Shown: positions 28,148 to 36,365 of the stretch, piece by piece | Layout: the number at the start of each line of letters is the position of its first letter | How positions within the stretch are numbered: the first letter of the stretch is position 1 | Origin: Janthinobacterium violaceinigrum | Lineage (GTDB): Bacteria > Pseudomonadota > Gammaproteobacteria > Burkholderiales > Burkholderiaceae_D | Direction of reading: 5' to 3' | DNA: 64,000 nucleotides | NCBI RefSeq assembly: GCF_009208555.1 | Contig: NZ_WFLI01000009.1 | Coordinates: forward strand, 1-64,000 | Notes under the pieces: generated by a model | The model's input: only the letters and a program-made list of their open reading frames with translations | Database searches by the model: none | What the model was told of the DNA's origin: nothing | Position numbers and translations under genes: made by a program

Positions 28148-28313
28148 TTAGGGCCTGTTCCAGCAGGGAGCGTCATCTGCTGGCAGTTCATCAGGAGGGC
28201 GGACAAGGCGTGAGGAGGACGCGTGGCGAGCCACGCGACGACGATCAGTGCAGGTCCCCGCTCCTGAGGCGCGCCAGCAGCGGATGTATTCATCTGCTGG
28301 GATAGGCTCTTAG
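28148..28313. mobile_element. MITE-like element with IS5-type inverted ends
   Basis: Left end TTAGGGCCTGTTCCAGCAG (28148-28166) and right end CTGCTGGGATAGGCTCTTA (28294-28312) are inverted copies matching at 15 of 19 positions. Both sides show TTAG (28148-28151 and 28310-28313), consistent with a YTAR target duplication of IS5-family elements. No transposase fits in 166 bases. The centre holds a perfect palindrome CGCGTGGC-GA-GCCACGCG near 28219-28238. It fills exactly the space between the deacylase stop and the SMR stop. Confidence 0.6.
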
Positions 28314-28651
28314 TGGCCCACCGACTTGGAAAACAAGTTGATGACAAGCACGCCGGCAATGATCAGCCCCAGGCCGATCAAGGCCGGCGTGTCCAGGCTT
28401 TGCTTGAACCAGAACCAGCCCACGGCGGAAATGAGCACGATGCCCACGCCGGACCAGATCGCGTACACGATGCCGGTAGGAATGACCTTCAAGGTCAGCG
28501 ACAGGCACCAGAAGGCAATGCCGTAGCCAATCACGGTGATGATACTGGGCACCAGACGGCTGAAACCGTCGGACGCCTTCAAGGCGCTGGTGGCGATGAC
28601 TTCGGCGATGATGGCGATGGCCAGGTAGAAATACGTCATGGCGAGGCTCAT
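28310..28651 (-). CDS. EmrE-like small multidrug resistance exporter
   Basis: 113 aa from ATG 28651 with AAAGGA upstream. Four transmembrane helices; the proton/substrate Glu17 in [13 protein letters not shown] corresponds to EmrE Glu14, and the sequence [24 protein letters not shown] closely follows EmrE. It is a dual-topology dimer in the inner membrane exporting lipophilic cations in exchange for protons. It lies downstream of gdx on the same strand, but a strong terminator separates them. Its stop codon TAA lies inside the right end of the MITE-like element. Confidence 0.88.
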   Translation of the reverse strand: MSLAMTYFYLAIAIIAEVIATSALKASDGFSRLVPSIITVIGYGIAFWCLSLTLKVIPTGIVYAIWSGVGIVLISAVGWFWFKQSLDTPALIGLGLIIAGVLVINLFSKSVGH

Positions 28652-28683
28652 GCGACAGTCCTTTCAAGGTAAATAAAAACAAC

Positions 28684-28740
28684 AACGCCCTGCCCGCCCG
28701 CCGCCTGTTCGATCAGGGCGGCGCAACGGCGCAGGGCGTT
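28684..28740 (-). terminator. Terminator between gdx and the EmrE-like gene
   Basis: Outer stem AACGCCCTGC (28684-28693) / GCAGGGCGTT (28731-28740) plus inner CGCCGCC/GGCGGCG pairing, followed on the minus strand by a T-rich run (complement of 28670-28683). It should stop most gdx transcripts. Confidence 0.75.
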
Positions 28741-28754
28741 TCAGGAAAACGGCC

Positions 28755-29075
28755 TTACTGCGGGCTGAGCAGCTTCAAGCCCAGGATACCGGACACGATC
28801 AGCGCGATGCAGGCAATGCGCGCGGCGCTGGCCGGCTCGCCCAGCACCATGATGCCGAAGATGGCCGTGCCCACGGTGCCGATGCCCGTCCAGATCGCAT
28901 ACGCCGTGCCCAGCGGCAAGGTGCGCAAGGCTAGGCCCAGCATCACCACGCTGCCCAGCATGGAAATGGCGGTCAGTACGGATGGCAGGGGGCGGGTAAA
29001 ACCGGCGCTGTATTTGAGGCCGATGGCCCAGCCGATTTCCAGCAAGCCAGCCAATACCAAAATGATCCACGCCAT
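28755..29075 (-). CDS. gdx: Guanidinium exporter Gdx (SugE)
   Basis: 106 aa from ATG 29075 with AGGAG upstream; an ORF start further upstream is inside the riboswitch. It has four membrane helices and the conserved Glu13 in [16 protein letters not shown], with W-A-x-G-x-K-Y typical of the Gdx subtype of SMR proteins. Gdx exports guanidinium in exchange for protons as an antiparallel dimer. A guanidine-II riboswitch lies directly in front, which independently supports the substrate. It was formerly annotated as SugE. Confidence 0.93.
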   Translation of the reverse strand: MAWIILVLAGLLEIGWAIGLKYSAGFTRPLPSVLTAISMLGSVVMLGLALRTLPLGTAYAIWTGIGTVGTAIFGIMVLGEPASAARIACIALIVSGILGLKLLSPQ

Positions 29076-29091
29076 AGACTTCTCCTGAGGC

Positions 29092-29143
29092 GGCAGGGTC
29101 GTCCCCGCCATGCAGCCCCGTCATCGAGCGGGGTCGTCCCCAC
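29092..29143 (-). promoter_or_regulatory. Guanidine-II riboswitch (mini-ykkC) upstream of gdx
   Basis: On the minus strand, two hairpins with ACGA loops: GTGGGG-ACGA-CCCCGC (29128-29143) and GGCGGGG-ACGA-CCCTGCC (29092-29109), joined by an 18-base linker. This is the signature of mini-ykkC, the guanidine-II riboswitch, which frees the ribosome binding site on guanidinium binding. The AGGAG of gdx lies within 10 bases of the second hairpin. Confidence 0.92.
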
Positions 29144-29285
29144 AGGAGCAAAGGGAAAAGTATACCATCGGGTGAAAACTCTTGCCGCAAGCACATTTTT
29201 CTAGTGCCGCCACTCCAGTCAAAAGTTGCCAAAAAACATGCTGCTGGCCGCATAATCACTGCATCTCAACCATTCAGGAGCGACG

Positions 29286-29645
29286 ATGCACACTCTGGCC
29301 CAGGTTCTTACCGCCCTCATCCTGCTGCTGCACGTCTACATCGTGCTGCTGGAAACCGTGCTGTTCGATGCGCGCGGACGCAAGGTCTTTGGCCTGTCCA
29401 AGGAAAAGGCGGAGATCGTGCGTCCCGCCATGTCCAACCAGGGCTGCTACAACGGTTTTCTCGTCGCCGCGCTGGCGCTGGGCTTTTTTTACCCGGACGC
29501 CGCCATCGCCCATGCATTCACCGTCTTCGGCCTGGCCTGCATCGCCGTGGCCGGCGTGTGGGGCGCGCTCACCGTCATGACGCGCATCCTCTACCTGCAA
29601 ACGGTGCCTGCCGTCATCGCCTTGCTGCTGCACCACTTTGCCTGA
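29286..29645 (+). CDS. DUF1304-family membrane protein
   Basis: 119 aa from ATG 29286 with AGGAG. Four transmembrane helices (TALILLLHVYIVLLETVLF, GFLVAALALGFFY, FTVFGLACIAVAGVWGAL, VPAVIALLLHHFA), the segment SNQGCYNGFLVAAL and the length match DUF1304 membrane proteins, whose function is unknown. Single gene. Confidence 0.82.
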   Translation: MHTLAQVLTALILLLHVYIVLLETVLFDARGRKVFGLSKEKAEIVRPAMSNQGCYNGFLVAALALGFFYPDAAIAHAFTVFGLACIAVAGVWGALTVMTRILYLQTVPAVIALLLHHFA

Positions 29646-29800
29646 TCCTGCCGGGGCGGCCTGCCGGCCGTCACACCCTCCGCCTGCGCATACCCCAAAT
29701 GGGTGATGTTTCCAAAAAACATGCCCGATACAATTCCTTGTAGCAATAAAAAAGATACCACCAGACACATGGTGACAAGTAATCGTCCACAGGGGAAATC

Positions 29801-30379
29801 ATGCACGCACATCCAACCACCTTTGCCGTCACCTTGCTCGGCTGCCTCATGCTGTCCGCCTGCGGCGGTGGCGGCAGCGACAGTGGCTCGGGCAGCGGCT
29901 CCAGCAGTGCCGGCGGCAGCGGCGGCACGTCGGCAAACTGCCAATACACCAACCTGATCGGCGATGCGGAACGCAAGCAGGCCAGCGCCTGCGGCGTCCA
30001 GGTATCGGGCAATTACAACCAGGCGGACTCCGGCTACGACAGCGTGGTGGCCGCCTGCAAACAGGGGCAGAAAACCACGGCCGACACCTACTACAGCGGC
30101 ACCTACCAGAAAATGGTCGACTACGCGCGCGCCGTGAGCAAGGAACTCGGTTGCGGCCAGAACAATGGCACCACCTTGCCCAACAACAGCACGGCAAGCA
30201 ACTACAATTTCTGCGTCAAAAGCACGACCGTCAATGGTAAGCTCAGCTATGAAGGCGCTTGCTACGGCCCCGTCAAATCCGGCGAAGGCGGCTGCGGCAG
30301 CGGCTATAACTATGTGAGCCAGTACGCCAGCCTCAGCACGTGCACGGCGGGCGGCAAGACCTGGCTGGAATCGCGTTAA
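29801..30379 (+). CDS. Putative lipoprotein, cysteine-rich
   Basis: 192 aa with GGGGAAATC before ATG 29801. Signal peptide with lipobox LSAC at Cys22, then a Gly/Ser-rich linker (GGGGSDSGSGSGSS). The mature domain (about 45-192) has eight further cysteines in a regular spacing and a central tract of tandem Tyr/Asn/Gln (AQNY-like) residues, suggesting a disulfide-rich fold. No family is recognised. It is probably anchored in the outer membrane (Gly+2). An inverted repeat follows the stop. Confidence 0.7.
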   Translation: MHAHPTTFAVTLLGCLMLSACGGGGSDSGSGSGSSSAGGSGGTSANCQYTNLIGDAERKQASACGVQVSGNYNQADSGYDSVVAACKQGQKTTADTYYSGTYQKMVDYARAVSKELGCGQNNGTTLPNNSTASNYNFCVKSTTVNGKLSYEGACYGPVKSGEGGCGSGYNYVSQYASLSTCTAGGKTWLESR

Positions 30380-30386
30380 GGAGGAT

Positions 30387-30402
30387 GGCCGCCGCGGCGG
30401 CC
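30387..30402 (+). terminator. Possible terminator after the lipoprotein gene
   Basis: A 16-base palindrome GGCCGCCGCGGCGGCC just after the lipoprotein stop, followed by CCCTTTGTCTTGT. The T-run is weak, so it may be only a GC-rich hairpin. Confidence 0.4.
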
Positions 30403-30443
30403 CCCTTTGTCTTGTCCACCGCTTGCCGCCATGAGGATTGCCT

Positions 30444-31616
30444 ATGACGCCATCGCTCGCCGTCGCCAGCCAGGCGCTGATTACCCTGATCTACGACGCG
30501 GCCACGCGGCATGGCGCCTGGTCGCATTTCCTGGCCGCCTTTGCGCAACAGCTGCAGTCGCACGCGGGCTTGATCTGGGCCAATGATTTCAGCAACCGCT
30601 CGGTCGACGTCCAGCTACCGGGCAGCGGCCTGGCCGCCACGTATGGCTTCGAAGCGCACGCCCTTGCCAGCTTTGCCAGTTATTACGGCGCGCGTAATGT
30701 GTGGCTGGAAGACGCCACCCTGCACCGCGAAGGGGCCGTCGTCACCGGCTCCATGCTGTTTCCCGACCATTGCCTGAAGAAAACCGAATACTGGACGGAC
30801 TGGCTGCGCCCGCAAGACATCTTTTATACGGCGGCGGCCATCGTCGAGCTGCGCGCCGAGCGCTCCACGAATGTCACCGTGGTGCGCCGCGAACAGGCCG
30901 GCGCCTACGACGGGGGCGAGCTGGCGCTGATCCGCACGCTGATGCCGCACCTGCAAACGGCTTTTGCCTTGCAGCGCAAGCTGCGCCGGCTGGAAATGCT
31001 GTCCCAGAGCTCCACCCAGGTACTGGAACTGCTGCCGTTCGGCGTGCTGCTGCTGGATGCCACGTCGCAATTGCTGTACGCCAACGAACGAGCGCTGGCC
31101 ATGACGGCTGCGACGCGGCTGCTGCAGCTGCGCGAAGGCGCGCCCCTGTATTGCCCGCGCGAAGCGGACAACGGCGCGCTGCGGCGCCTGCTGCACGAGG
31201 CGGCGCAAACGGGCACGGCAGCAGCAGGCGGCCCCGGCGGCGTACTCAAGCTGAACGGATTGACGGGCGAACAGCTGCGCCTGCGCGTCACGCCCCTGCC
31301 GTCCTGGCACAGCCCGTTCGGCGCGGCCAGCGCCATCGCCGTTTTCCTCAGCGACAGCAGCGACCTGATCACCTCGCTGGCGGCCACCCTGCGCAATTTC
31401 TACGGCATGACGGTGGCCGAGGCGCGCCTGACGGAAGCGCTCGTCAACGGCTATTCCTTGCAGGAATACGCCGATCGCCAGCGCATTTCCATCCATACGG
31501 CGCGCACGCAGATCAAGAGCGCCACCGCCAAGGCCGGCGCCCAGCGCCAGGTGGACCTGGTGCGCATCGTGCTGACGGGCCCGGCCGTACTGCAGCGCAA
31601 TCCCCTTCCCGCCTGA
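30444..31616 (+). CDS. LuxR-family transcription regulator
   Basis: 390 aa from ATG 30444 with GAGG 7 bases upstream. The last ~60 residues are a LuxR helix-turn-helix (VAEARLTEALVNGYSLQEYADRQ then ISIHTARTQIKSA). The N-terminal 300 residues lack a REC domain or an autoinducer-binding fold. A region near 165-300 looks PAS-like (GVLLLDATSQLLYANERALAM). No adjacent partner gene suggests what it controls. No membrane segment is seen, so it is a cytoplasmic regulator. Confidence 0.8.
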   Translation: MTPSLAVASQALITLIYDAATRHGAWSHFLAAFAQQLQSHAGLIWANDFSNRSVDVQLPGSGLAATYGFEAHALASFASYYGARNVWLEDATLHREGAVVTGSMLFPDHCLKKTEYWTDWLRPQDIFYTAAAIVELRAERSTNVTVVRREQAGAYDGGELALIRTLMPHLQTAFALQRKLRRLEMLSQSSTQVLELLPFGVLLLDATSQLLYANERALAMTAATRLLQLREGAPLYCPREADNGALRRLLHEAAQTGTAAAGGPGGVLKLNGLTGEQLRLRVTPLPSWHSPFGAASAIAVFLSDSSDLITSLAATLRNFYGMTVAEARLTEALVNGYSLQEYADRQRISIHTARTQIKSATAKAGAQRQVDLVRIVLTGPAVLQRNPLPA

Positions 31617-31659
31617 CGCCCCCCCAAAAAAACGGGCGCCGCCAGCACGCTTTTCATTT

Positions 31660-31726
31660 ATATCGTAAGATAGATATATCGTAAAACAGCGATATTAGAA
31701 TTGAACAACTACGATATATACATCGT
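31660..31726 (+). promoter_or_regulatory. Operator region of the ArsR-type gene
   Basis: Repeated ATCG boxes in an AT-rich stretch: TATCGT at 31661-31666, TATATCGT at 31675-31682, CGATA at 31690-31694, and the pair ACGATATATACATCGT at 31711-31726. The pairs are inverted, as expected for a dimeric winged-helix repressor, and lie 34 bases or more before the ArsR-type start. Probably autoregulation and control of the alkene reductase. Confidence 0.6.
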
Positions 31727-31759
31727 TGAAAAGCGAATTATATGTTCAGGAGAAACAAC

Positions 31760-32056
31760 ATGGATATCGACGCCATCCACAAGGCGCTGGCCAACCCGGT
31801 GCGCCGGCAGATTCTGCAATGGCTGAAAGAGCCGGAGCAGCATTTTCAGGAACAGGACCACCCGCTGCACCTGGGCGTGTGCGCCGGCCTGATCGACCGC
31901 CGCCTGAATCTGTCGCAATCGACGGTGTCGGCGCACCTGGCCATCCTGCAAAAGGCGGGCCTGATTTCAGCAACAAAAGTGGGGCAATGGAGTTTCTTCA
32001 GCCGCAATGAAGCCATTATCCAGGCCTTCCTCGAACACATGCAGCAAGGTTTGTAA
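31760..32056 (+). CDS. ArsR-family winged-helix repressor
   Basis: 98 aa from ATG 31760 with AGGAG at 31748-31752. Winged helix with ALANPVRRQILQWL and recognition helix LSQSTVSAHLAILQKAGLI. The metal-binding ELCVCDL motif of ArsR is absent, and one Cys (in LGVCAGLI) lies near the helix that carries it in sensor members. That suggests an organic or redox signal, not arsenite, and the downstream flavoenzyme supports an electrophile-sensing role (inference). It is followed after 52 bases by the reductase gene. Confidence 0.85.
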   Translation: MDIDAIHKALANPVRRQILQWLKEPEQHFQEQDHPLHLGVCAGLIDRRLNLSQSTVSAHLAILQKAGLISATKVGQWSFFSRNEAIIQAFLEHMQQGL

Positions 32057-32108
32057 GCACCTCCCGTCTCAACGCCGCCTGACCGGCCCCCACAAGGAAA
32101 TGACAATC

Positions 32109-33173
32109 ATGGCAACTTTATTCGATCCCATCACCATTGGCAGCCTGCAACTGAAAAACCGCATCATCATGGCGCCGCTGACGCGTTCGCGCGCCGGCAA
32201 CCCGGGCCGCGTGCCCAACGCCCTCATGGCCGAGTACTACACGCAGCGCGCGTCGGCCGGCATGATCATCTCGGAAGCGACGGCCGTCACGCCGCAGGGC
32301 GTGGGCTATGCCGACACGCCCGGCATCTGGTCCGAAGAACAGGTGGAAGGCTGGAAGCAGATTACCAAGGCCGTGCATGACGCAGGCGGTCTGATCGTGC
32401 TGCAGCTGTGGCATGTGGGCCGCATTTCCGCGCCCGTCTTCCTCGATGGCGACCTGCCCGTGGCGCCCAGCGCCGTCAAGCCGGCCGGCCACGTGAGCCT
32501 GGTGCGCCCGAAACAGGAATTCGTCACGCCGCGCGCGCTCGATACGGAAGAAATTCCCGGCATCGTGGCAGCCTACCGCCTGGGCGCCGAGAATGCAAAA
32601 AAAGCGGGCTTCGACGGCGTGGAAATCCATGGCGCCAACGGTTACCTGCTCGACCAGTTCCTGCAAGACAGCACCAACTTGCGCACCGACAACTACGGCG
32701 GGTCGATTGAAAACCGCGCCCGCCTGATGCTGGAAGTGACGGATGCGTGCATCGAAGTCTGGGGCGCCGACAAGGTGGGCATGCACCTGGCGCCGCGCCG
32801 CGATGCGCACGACATGGGCGATTCCGACCCGCGCGCCACTTTCGGCTATGTGGCACGCGAACTGGGCAAGCGCGGCATCGCCTTCATCTGCGCGCGCGAA
32901 GCGCTGGGCGAAGACCGCCTGGGCCCTTACCTGAAACAGGAATTCGGCGGCGTCTACATTGCCAACGAGAAAATGGACAAGGCGGCGGCCGAAACCCTGC
33001 TGGCCAAGGGCGAAGCGGACGCCGTGGCCTTTGGCCTGTGGTTCATCGCCAACCCCGACCTGCCCATCCGCCTGCACAGCGACGCGCCATTGAATCCGCT
33101 GAATGCGGACACCCTGTACGCGCCCGATGCTGCCGGCTACACGGACTATCCGGCACTGGCGGCCCAGGCTTAA
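32109..33173 (+). CDS. nemA: Old yellow enzyme / alkene reductase (NemA-like)
   Basis: 354 aa from ATG 32109; AAGGAA lies 8 bases upstream, whereas an ATG at 32100 abuts it. FMN-binding TIM barrel: LKNRIIMAPLTRSRA, TPQGVGY, LWHVGRIS, the catalytic IHGANGYLLDQFLQDSTN (His and Asn for substrate, Tyr as proton donor) and NYGGSIENRARL. It is an NADPH-dependent ene-reductase acting on activated alkenes and electrophiles such as N-ethylmaleimide, nitrate esters or methylglyoxal. The upstream ArsR gene is its likely repressor. The stop codon sits in a tandem GCTCAG hexamer repeat. Confidence 0.93.
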   Translation: MATLFDPITIGSLQLKNRIIMAPLTRSRAGNPGRVPNALMAEYYTQRASAGMIISEATAVTPQGVGYADTPGIWSEEQVEGWKQITKAVHDAGGLIVLQLWHVGRISAPVFLDGDLPVAPSAVKPAGHVSLVRPKQEFVTPRALDTEEIPGIVAAYRLGAENAKKAGFDGVEIHGANGYLLDQFLQDSTNLRTDNYGGSIENRARLMLEVTDACIEVWGADKVGMHLAPRRDAHDMGDSDPRATFGYVARELGKRGIAFICAREALGEDRLGPYLKQEFGGVYIANEKMDKAAAETLLAKGEADAVAFGLWFIANPDLPIRLHSDAPLNPLNADTLYAPDAAGYTDYPALAAQA

Positions 33174-33215
33174 GCTCAGGCTCAGGCTTAAGCTCAGGCT
33201 CAGGCTCAGGCTTCA
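33168..33215. repeat. Tandem hexamer repeat at the end of nemA
   Basis: Eight consecutive 6-base units of the type GCTCAG/GCTTAA starting at 33168 (GCTTAA, GCTCAG x2, GCTTAA, GCTCAG x3, GCTTCA). The first GCTTAA holds the nemA stop codon. In nemA's frame the others would read Ala-Gln with a second TAA after three more units. Confidence 0.75.
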
Positions 33216-33386
33216 GCAACAGCGCACAGCGCCCAAAGACAGCGCGCAAGGCGACAGCACTGCGGGCAGCAGCTGGCTGCGCATCCCCCAGGCGGCGGAC
33301 GCCACAGCATCAACGCAACAAACTGCGTGGTGCGCGTGGCGCCCGCCGCCGTATTTTGGGTGCCGTTCCCCCGCCCTTCAGCGCAT

Positions 33387-33608
33387 TCAGCGCCATCGGC
33401 GCCGTGCCGGCCGGGCCGGACGGCGCGCCTGCACGCTGCTGAAGACACGGCGTATCACGTCGGCCGGCACGGCATGCTCGCGCAGGTAAGCCGTCGCCAC
33501 CGTCCTGCCCAGGGCGTGATGAAACGCCACACCCCGCTCGACGAGCTCGGCCATCACTTTGTCCGTTCGGACATACTCTTCAACCACATCCTCGCTACTG
33601 TTTTTCAT
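33387..33608 (-). CDS. Small hypothetical protein (73 aa)
   Basis: ATG 33608 has GGAG 7 bases upstream. The sequence is helical, with the segment DKVMAELVERGVAFHHALG, and ends in an Arg/Ala-rich tail. No signal peptide or membrane helix is seen. I do not recognise a family. It lies alone between nemA and the PlsC-like gene. The real ribosome binding site and the ordinary composition over the first 55 residues suggest a real gene. Confidence 0.6.
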   Translation of the reverse strand: MKNSSEDVVEEYVRTDKVMAELVERGVAFHHALGRTVATAYLREHAVPADVIRRVFSSVQARRPARPARRRWR

Positions 33609-33858
33609 GCCACGGCTCCATGTCTGGTGGATCAGCACTGCATCAAGTTTTGACCACATTGGGCGCACTTAGTGCCCGACACAGTGCGCAAGCATGGTTA
33701 AAATAGCAGCAGCACCCGTCCCGACACCGCATGAATAGCGGCCTCGGCTGCTTGTCGCCACCGCCAGCCCCGTATAGAATGCCTGCGCAGAATTTTTGCT
33801 TCAAGGAAAATGGCCACCAGCGCCATCCCATTAAGAACAGTGTCACTGAAGGGTATCA

Positions 33859-34470
33859 ATGGACGATTTATTTGTACAAGCGGGCGACTTGCCGACCTGG
33901 CACCAGCGCTGCGCGCTGCGCGTGCTGCATCTGTTTGGCTGGCGCATGCGCTTCCGTCCCCTGCCGGGACCGCGCGGCATCGCCGTCGTCTATCCGCACA
34001 CGTCGAACTGGGATTTCATGGTGGGCCTGTTCGGCAAATGGGCGCTGTCCCTGCCGTTCCGCTGGCTGGCCAAGGACTCCCTGTTCCGCGGCCCCATGGG
34101 CAAGGTGCTGCGCTACCTGGGCGGAGAACCCGTCGACCGCAGCACCACCAGCGGCACCATCCAGCGCCAGGCCGAACGCATGCAGGCGGCCGACTGGTAC
34201 TGGCTGGCCATCACGCCGGAAGCGACGCGCAGCTACCGTCCGAACTGGAAAAGCGGCTTCTATCACCTGGCCCTGGCCGCCAAGGTACCGCTGTTGCTGG
34301 TGTACATAGACTACCCGAACAAGGTGCTGGGCGTTGTCGACCATCTCTATTTGACGGGCGACAAGGACGCCGACATGGCCGCCATCGCCGCCGTGTACGC
34401 GGGCCACCAGGGCTTGCACCCGGAAAAGGCGGCGCCCATCGTGCTGTCCGAGAAGCGCCCCGGCGCTTAA
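33859..34470 (+). CDS. PlsC-like 1-acylglycerol-3-phosphate acyltransferase
   Basis: 203 aa with AGGG ahead of ATG 33859. The acyltransferase box H-x4-D is present (VYPHTSNWDF, His47 and Asp52), along with the substrate motif region (FRGPMGKVLRYLGGEPVDR) and a variant PEATRS block in place of PEGTRS. It transfers acyl groups to lysophosphatidic acid or a related lysolipid at the inner membrane. It is shorter than PlsC and resembles the YihG/lyso-lipid family, so the exact acceptor is open. Its last bases overlap the convergent ureJ gene by 4. Confidence 0.85.
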   Translation: MDDLFVQAGDLPTWHQRCALRVLHLFGWRMRFRPLPGPRGIAVVYPHTSNWDFMVGLFGKWALSLPFRWLAKDSLFRGPMGKVLRYLGGEPVDRSTTSGTIQRQAERMQAADWYWLAITPEATRSYRPNWKSGFYHLALAAKVPLLLVYIDYPNKVLGVVDHLYLTGDKDADMAAIAAVYAGHQGLHPEKAAPIVLSEKRPGA

Positions 34471-35027
34471 TTCATCCCCATCAACACCACGCCGGCGGCC
34501 GTCAAGGCCACGCCGGCCAGGCGCAGCACGCGCTCGGCCAGTACCTGGCCGACGAAACGTCCCGCAAACAGCAGCATGGCCGACGCCAGCAGGAAGCCGC
34601 ACGCGGCCGAAGCGGCCGGCAATTCCTGGCCATGCGCATTGCCGTGCGCGAGTGCAAACACGCCCACGAGCAGCATGCCCAGCCAGTTCGGCACGGCCAG
34701 CGCCAGCGCGATGGCCAGCCCCACCAGCGCCACCGTGGCGGCAATGCCTGTTTCCAGCCCGGGAACACGCAAGCCCGCCATGCCGGCCAGCGCGCCCAGC
34801 AGCATCATGCCGAGAAAGGTGGCGGGCTGGGCCAGGCCGCTCCGCTGCTGGCCGCCCCAGATGCCCACACCCAGCATGGCCAGCAAATGGTCGATGCCCG
34901 TGAACGGATGGGCGAAACCGGCCAGGAAGCCGGCACTCTCGCCGTGGCCGGGGTGGGCCATGGCAGGCAAGGCCAGCAGGCACAGCGCGGCTGCGGCAGC
35001 CGTTTTCGTCATCAGTCTTGCATTCAT
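34467..35027 (-). CDS. ureJ: HupE/UreJ-family membrane protein
   Basis: 186 aa with GAGGAG ahead of ATG 35027. Signal-like N-terminus ending at AMA, then [27 protein letters not shown], the HupE/UreJ signature, and six hydrophobic helices. HupE/UreJ proteins are nickel permeases or nickel-delivery membrane proteins. It is the last gene of the urease operon and overlaps the ureG stop by 4 bases, so it is translationally coupled, consistent with nickel supply to urease. Confidence 0.92.
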   Translation of the reverse strand: MNARLMTKTAAAAALCLLALPAMAHPGHGESAGFLAGFAHPFTGIDHLLAMLGVGIWGGQQRSGLAQPATFLGMMLLGALAGMAGLRVPGLETGIAATVALVGLAIALALAVPNWLGMLLVGVFALAHGNAHGQELPAASAACGFLLASAMLLFAGRFVGQVLAERVLRLAGVALTAAGVVLMGMN

Positions 35028-35662
35028 TGCAGCTCCTCGCCTGGTTGGTCGAGCAAACCTTGCTCGCGGATAAAATCGATCACGACCTGCACGCCGTCGC
35101 CGCTGCGCAGGTTGGTAAACACGAAGGGACGTTCGCCGCGCATGCGTTTCGCATCCTGGGCCATGATGTCCAGGTTGGCGCCCACATACGGCGCCAGGTC
35201 CGTCTTGTTGATGATGAGCAAATCCGAGCGCGTGATGCCGGGCCCTCCCTTGCGCGGGATTTTTTCGCCGCCCGCCACGTCGATCACGTAAATCGTCAGG
35301 TCCGACAGTTCCGGGCTGAAGGTGGCGGCCAGATTGTCCCCGCCCGATTCGACCAGGATCAAGTCGAGATTCGGAAAATCGGCCTGCATGCGCGCGATCG
35401 CTTCCAGGTTGATGGATGCGTCTTCGCGGATGGCCGTATGCGGGCAGCCGCCCGTCTCCACGCCCATCAGGCGCTCGGCCGGCAAGGCGTCGGCGCGCAG
35501 CAGGATTTCCATGTCTTCCTTGGTGTAGATGTCATTCGTGATGACGGCCATGTCGTAGCGCTCGCGCATGCCCTTGCACAGCATTTCGCACAGCGCCGTC
35601 TTGCCCGAGCCGACGGGCCCGCCGATGCCCACGCGCAGGGGATTGGATGGTATTGAGGTCAT
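35024..35662 (-). CDS. ureG: Urease accessory GTPase UreG
   Basis: 212 aa from ATG 35662. P-loop GGPVGSGKT, the metal-binding CPH motif in [32 protein letters not shown], and [11 protein letters not shown] for guanine. UreG is a SIMIBI-class GTPase that forms the UreD-F-G complex and with UreE delivers nickel into UreC. Typical full length. It lies 22 bases after the ureF stop in the operon. Confidence 0.97.
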   Translation of the reverse strand: MTSIPSNPLRVGIGGPVGSGKTALCEMLCKGMRERYDMAVITNDIYTKEDMEILLRADALPAERLMGVETGGCPHTAIREDASINLEAIARMQADFPNLDLILVESGGDNLAATFSPELSDLTIYVIDVAGGEKIPRKGGPGITRSDLLIINKTDLAPYVGANLDIMAQDAKRMRGERPFVFTNLRSGDGVQVVIDFIREQGLLDQPGEELQ

Positions 35663-35684
35663 GTTTGCTCTCTCATAAAATTAT

Positions 35685-36365
35685 TCAGGAACGGTACAGC
35701 CGGCTGTACTGCACTTCGTGCCGCATCGACAGCAAGGACAGGCCCGGCGCCCAGTTGCCCATCTCGTCGTCGTGTAGCGTTTGCGCCGTCAGCGCGGCCG
35801 CTTCCAGGTCGGGCCGCAGCGACAGCAATAGCCGCTGGCCCGCCACCTGCCCCAGCGGCACGGATTTCACGCACACGAGCACCTGGTTTTCCGCCCAGGC
35901 AAACAGCATGGCCAGCAGCGCCTCTTCGCGCGGGATGGCCAGCGCCGCCACGGCGCACGCATACGCGGTGGGCAGCGCCACTTCCGGCTCGCCCTGCAGC
36001 ATGTCGATCAAGACGCCGTCAGCCACGCCCAGTTCGGCCAGCAACTTGGTCAGCGAATAGCCCATCTGGATGGTCTCGGCGCGAAATTCCGCCGTGTCGC
36101 GCGAAGCGATGAAACGCTCGCTCCAGCGCTGCACGGCGCCCAGGTCCTGCGCTGCGAACGCCTGCATCAAGCGCCAGCACAGCGGTGCTTCCCAGCGCGC
36201 CACCACCTGCGCCAGGTGCTGGGCGATCCAGCCGCGCGCCGTGGCCGCATCCGTCACCTGGCCCGATTCCAGCGCCGCCTCCAGCCCCTGCGAATAGCTG
36301 TAGGCGCCGATCGGCAAGGCCGGGCTGGCGAACTGCAGCAGATGCAGCAGCGCCGACGCCTGCAT
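35685..36365 (-). CDS. ureF: Urease accessory protein UreF
   Basis: 226 aa from ATG 36365, which overlaps the ureE stop by one base (TGATG), so translation is coupled; a GTG one codon upstream is less likely. All-helical UreF fold with LQFASPALPIGAYSYSQGLEAAL at the N-terminus. It acts as a GTPase-modulating partner of UreG in the UreD-UreF-UreG complex that activates urease. Confidence 0.96.
   Translation of the reverse strand: MQASALLHLLQFASPALPIGAYSYSQGLEAALESGQVTDAATARGWIAQHLAQVVARWEAPLCWRLMQAFAAQDLGAVQRWSERFIASRDTAEFRAETIQMGYSLTKLLAELGVADGVLIDMLQGEPEVALPTAYACAVAALAIPREEALLAMLFAWAENQVLVCVKSVPLGQVAGQRLLLSLRPDLEAAALTAQTLHDDEMGNWAPGLSLLSMRHEVQYSRLYRS

Noticed and set aside
33165..33215. The hexamer run as a CRISPR array
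   Set aside because: Units are 6 bases with no spacers and no cas genes are nearby.
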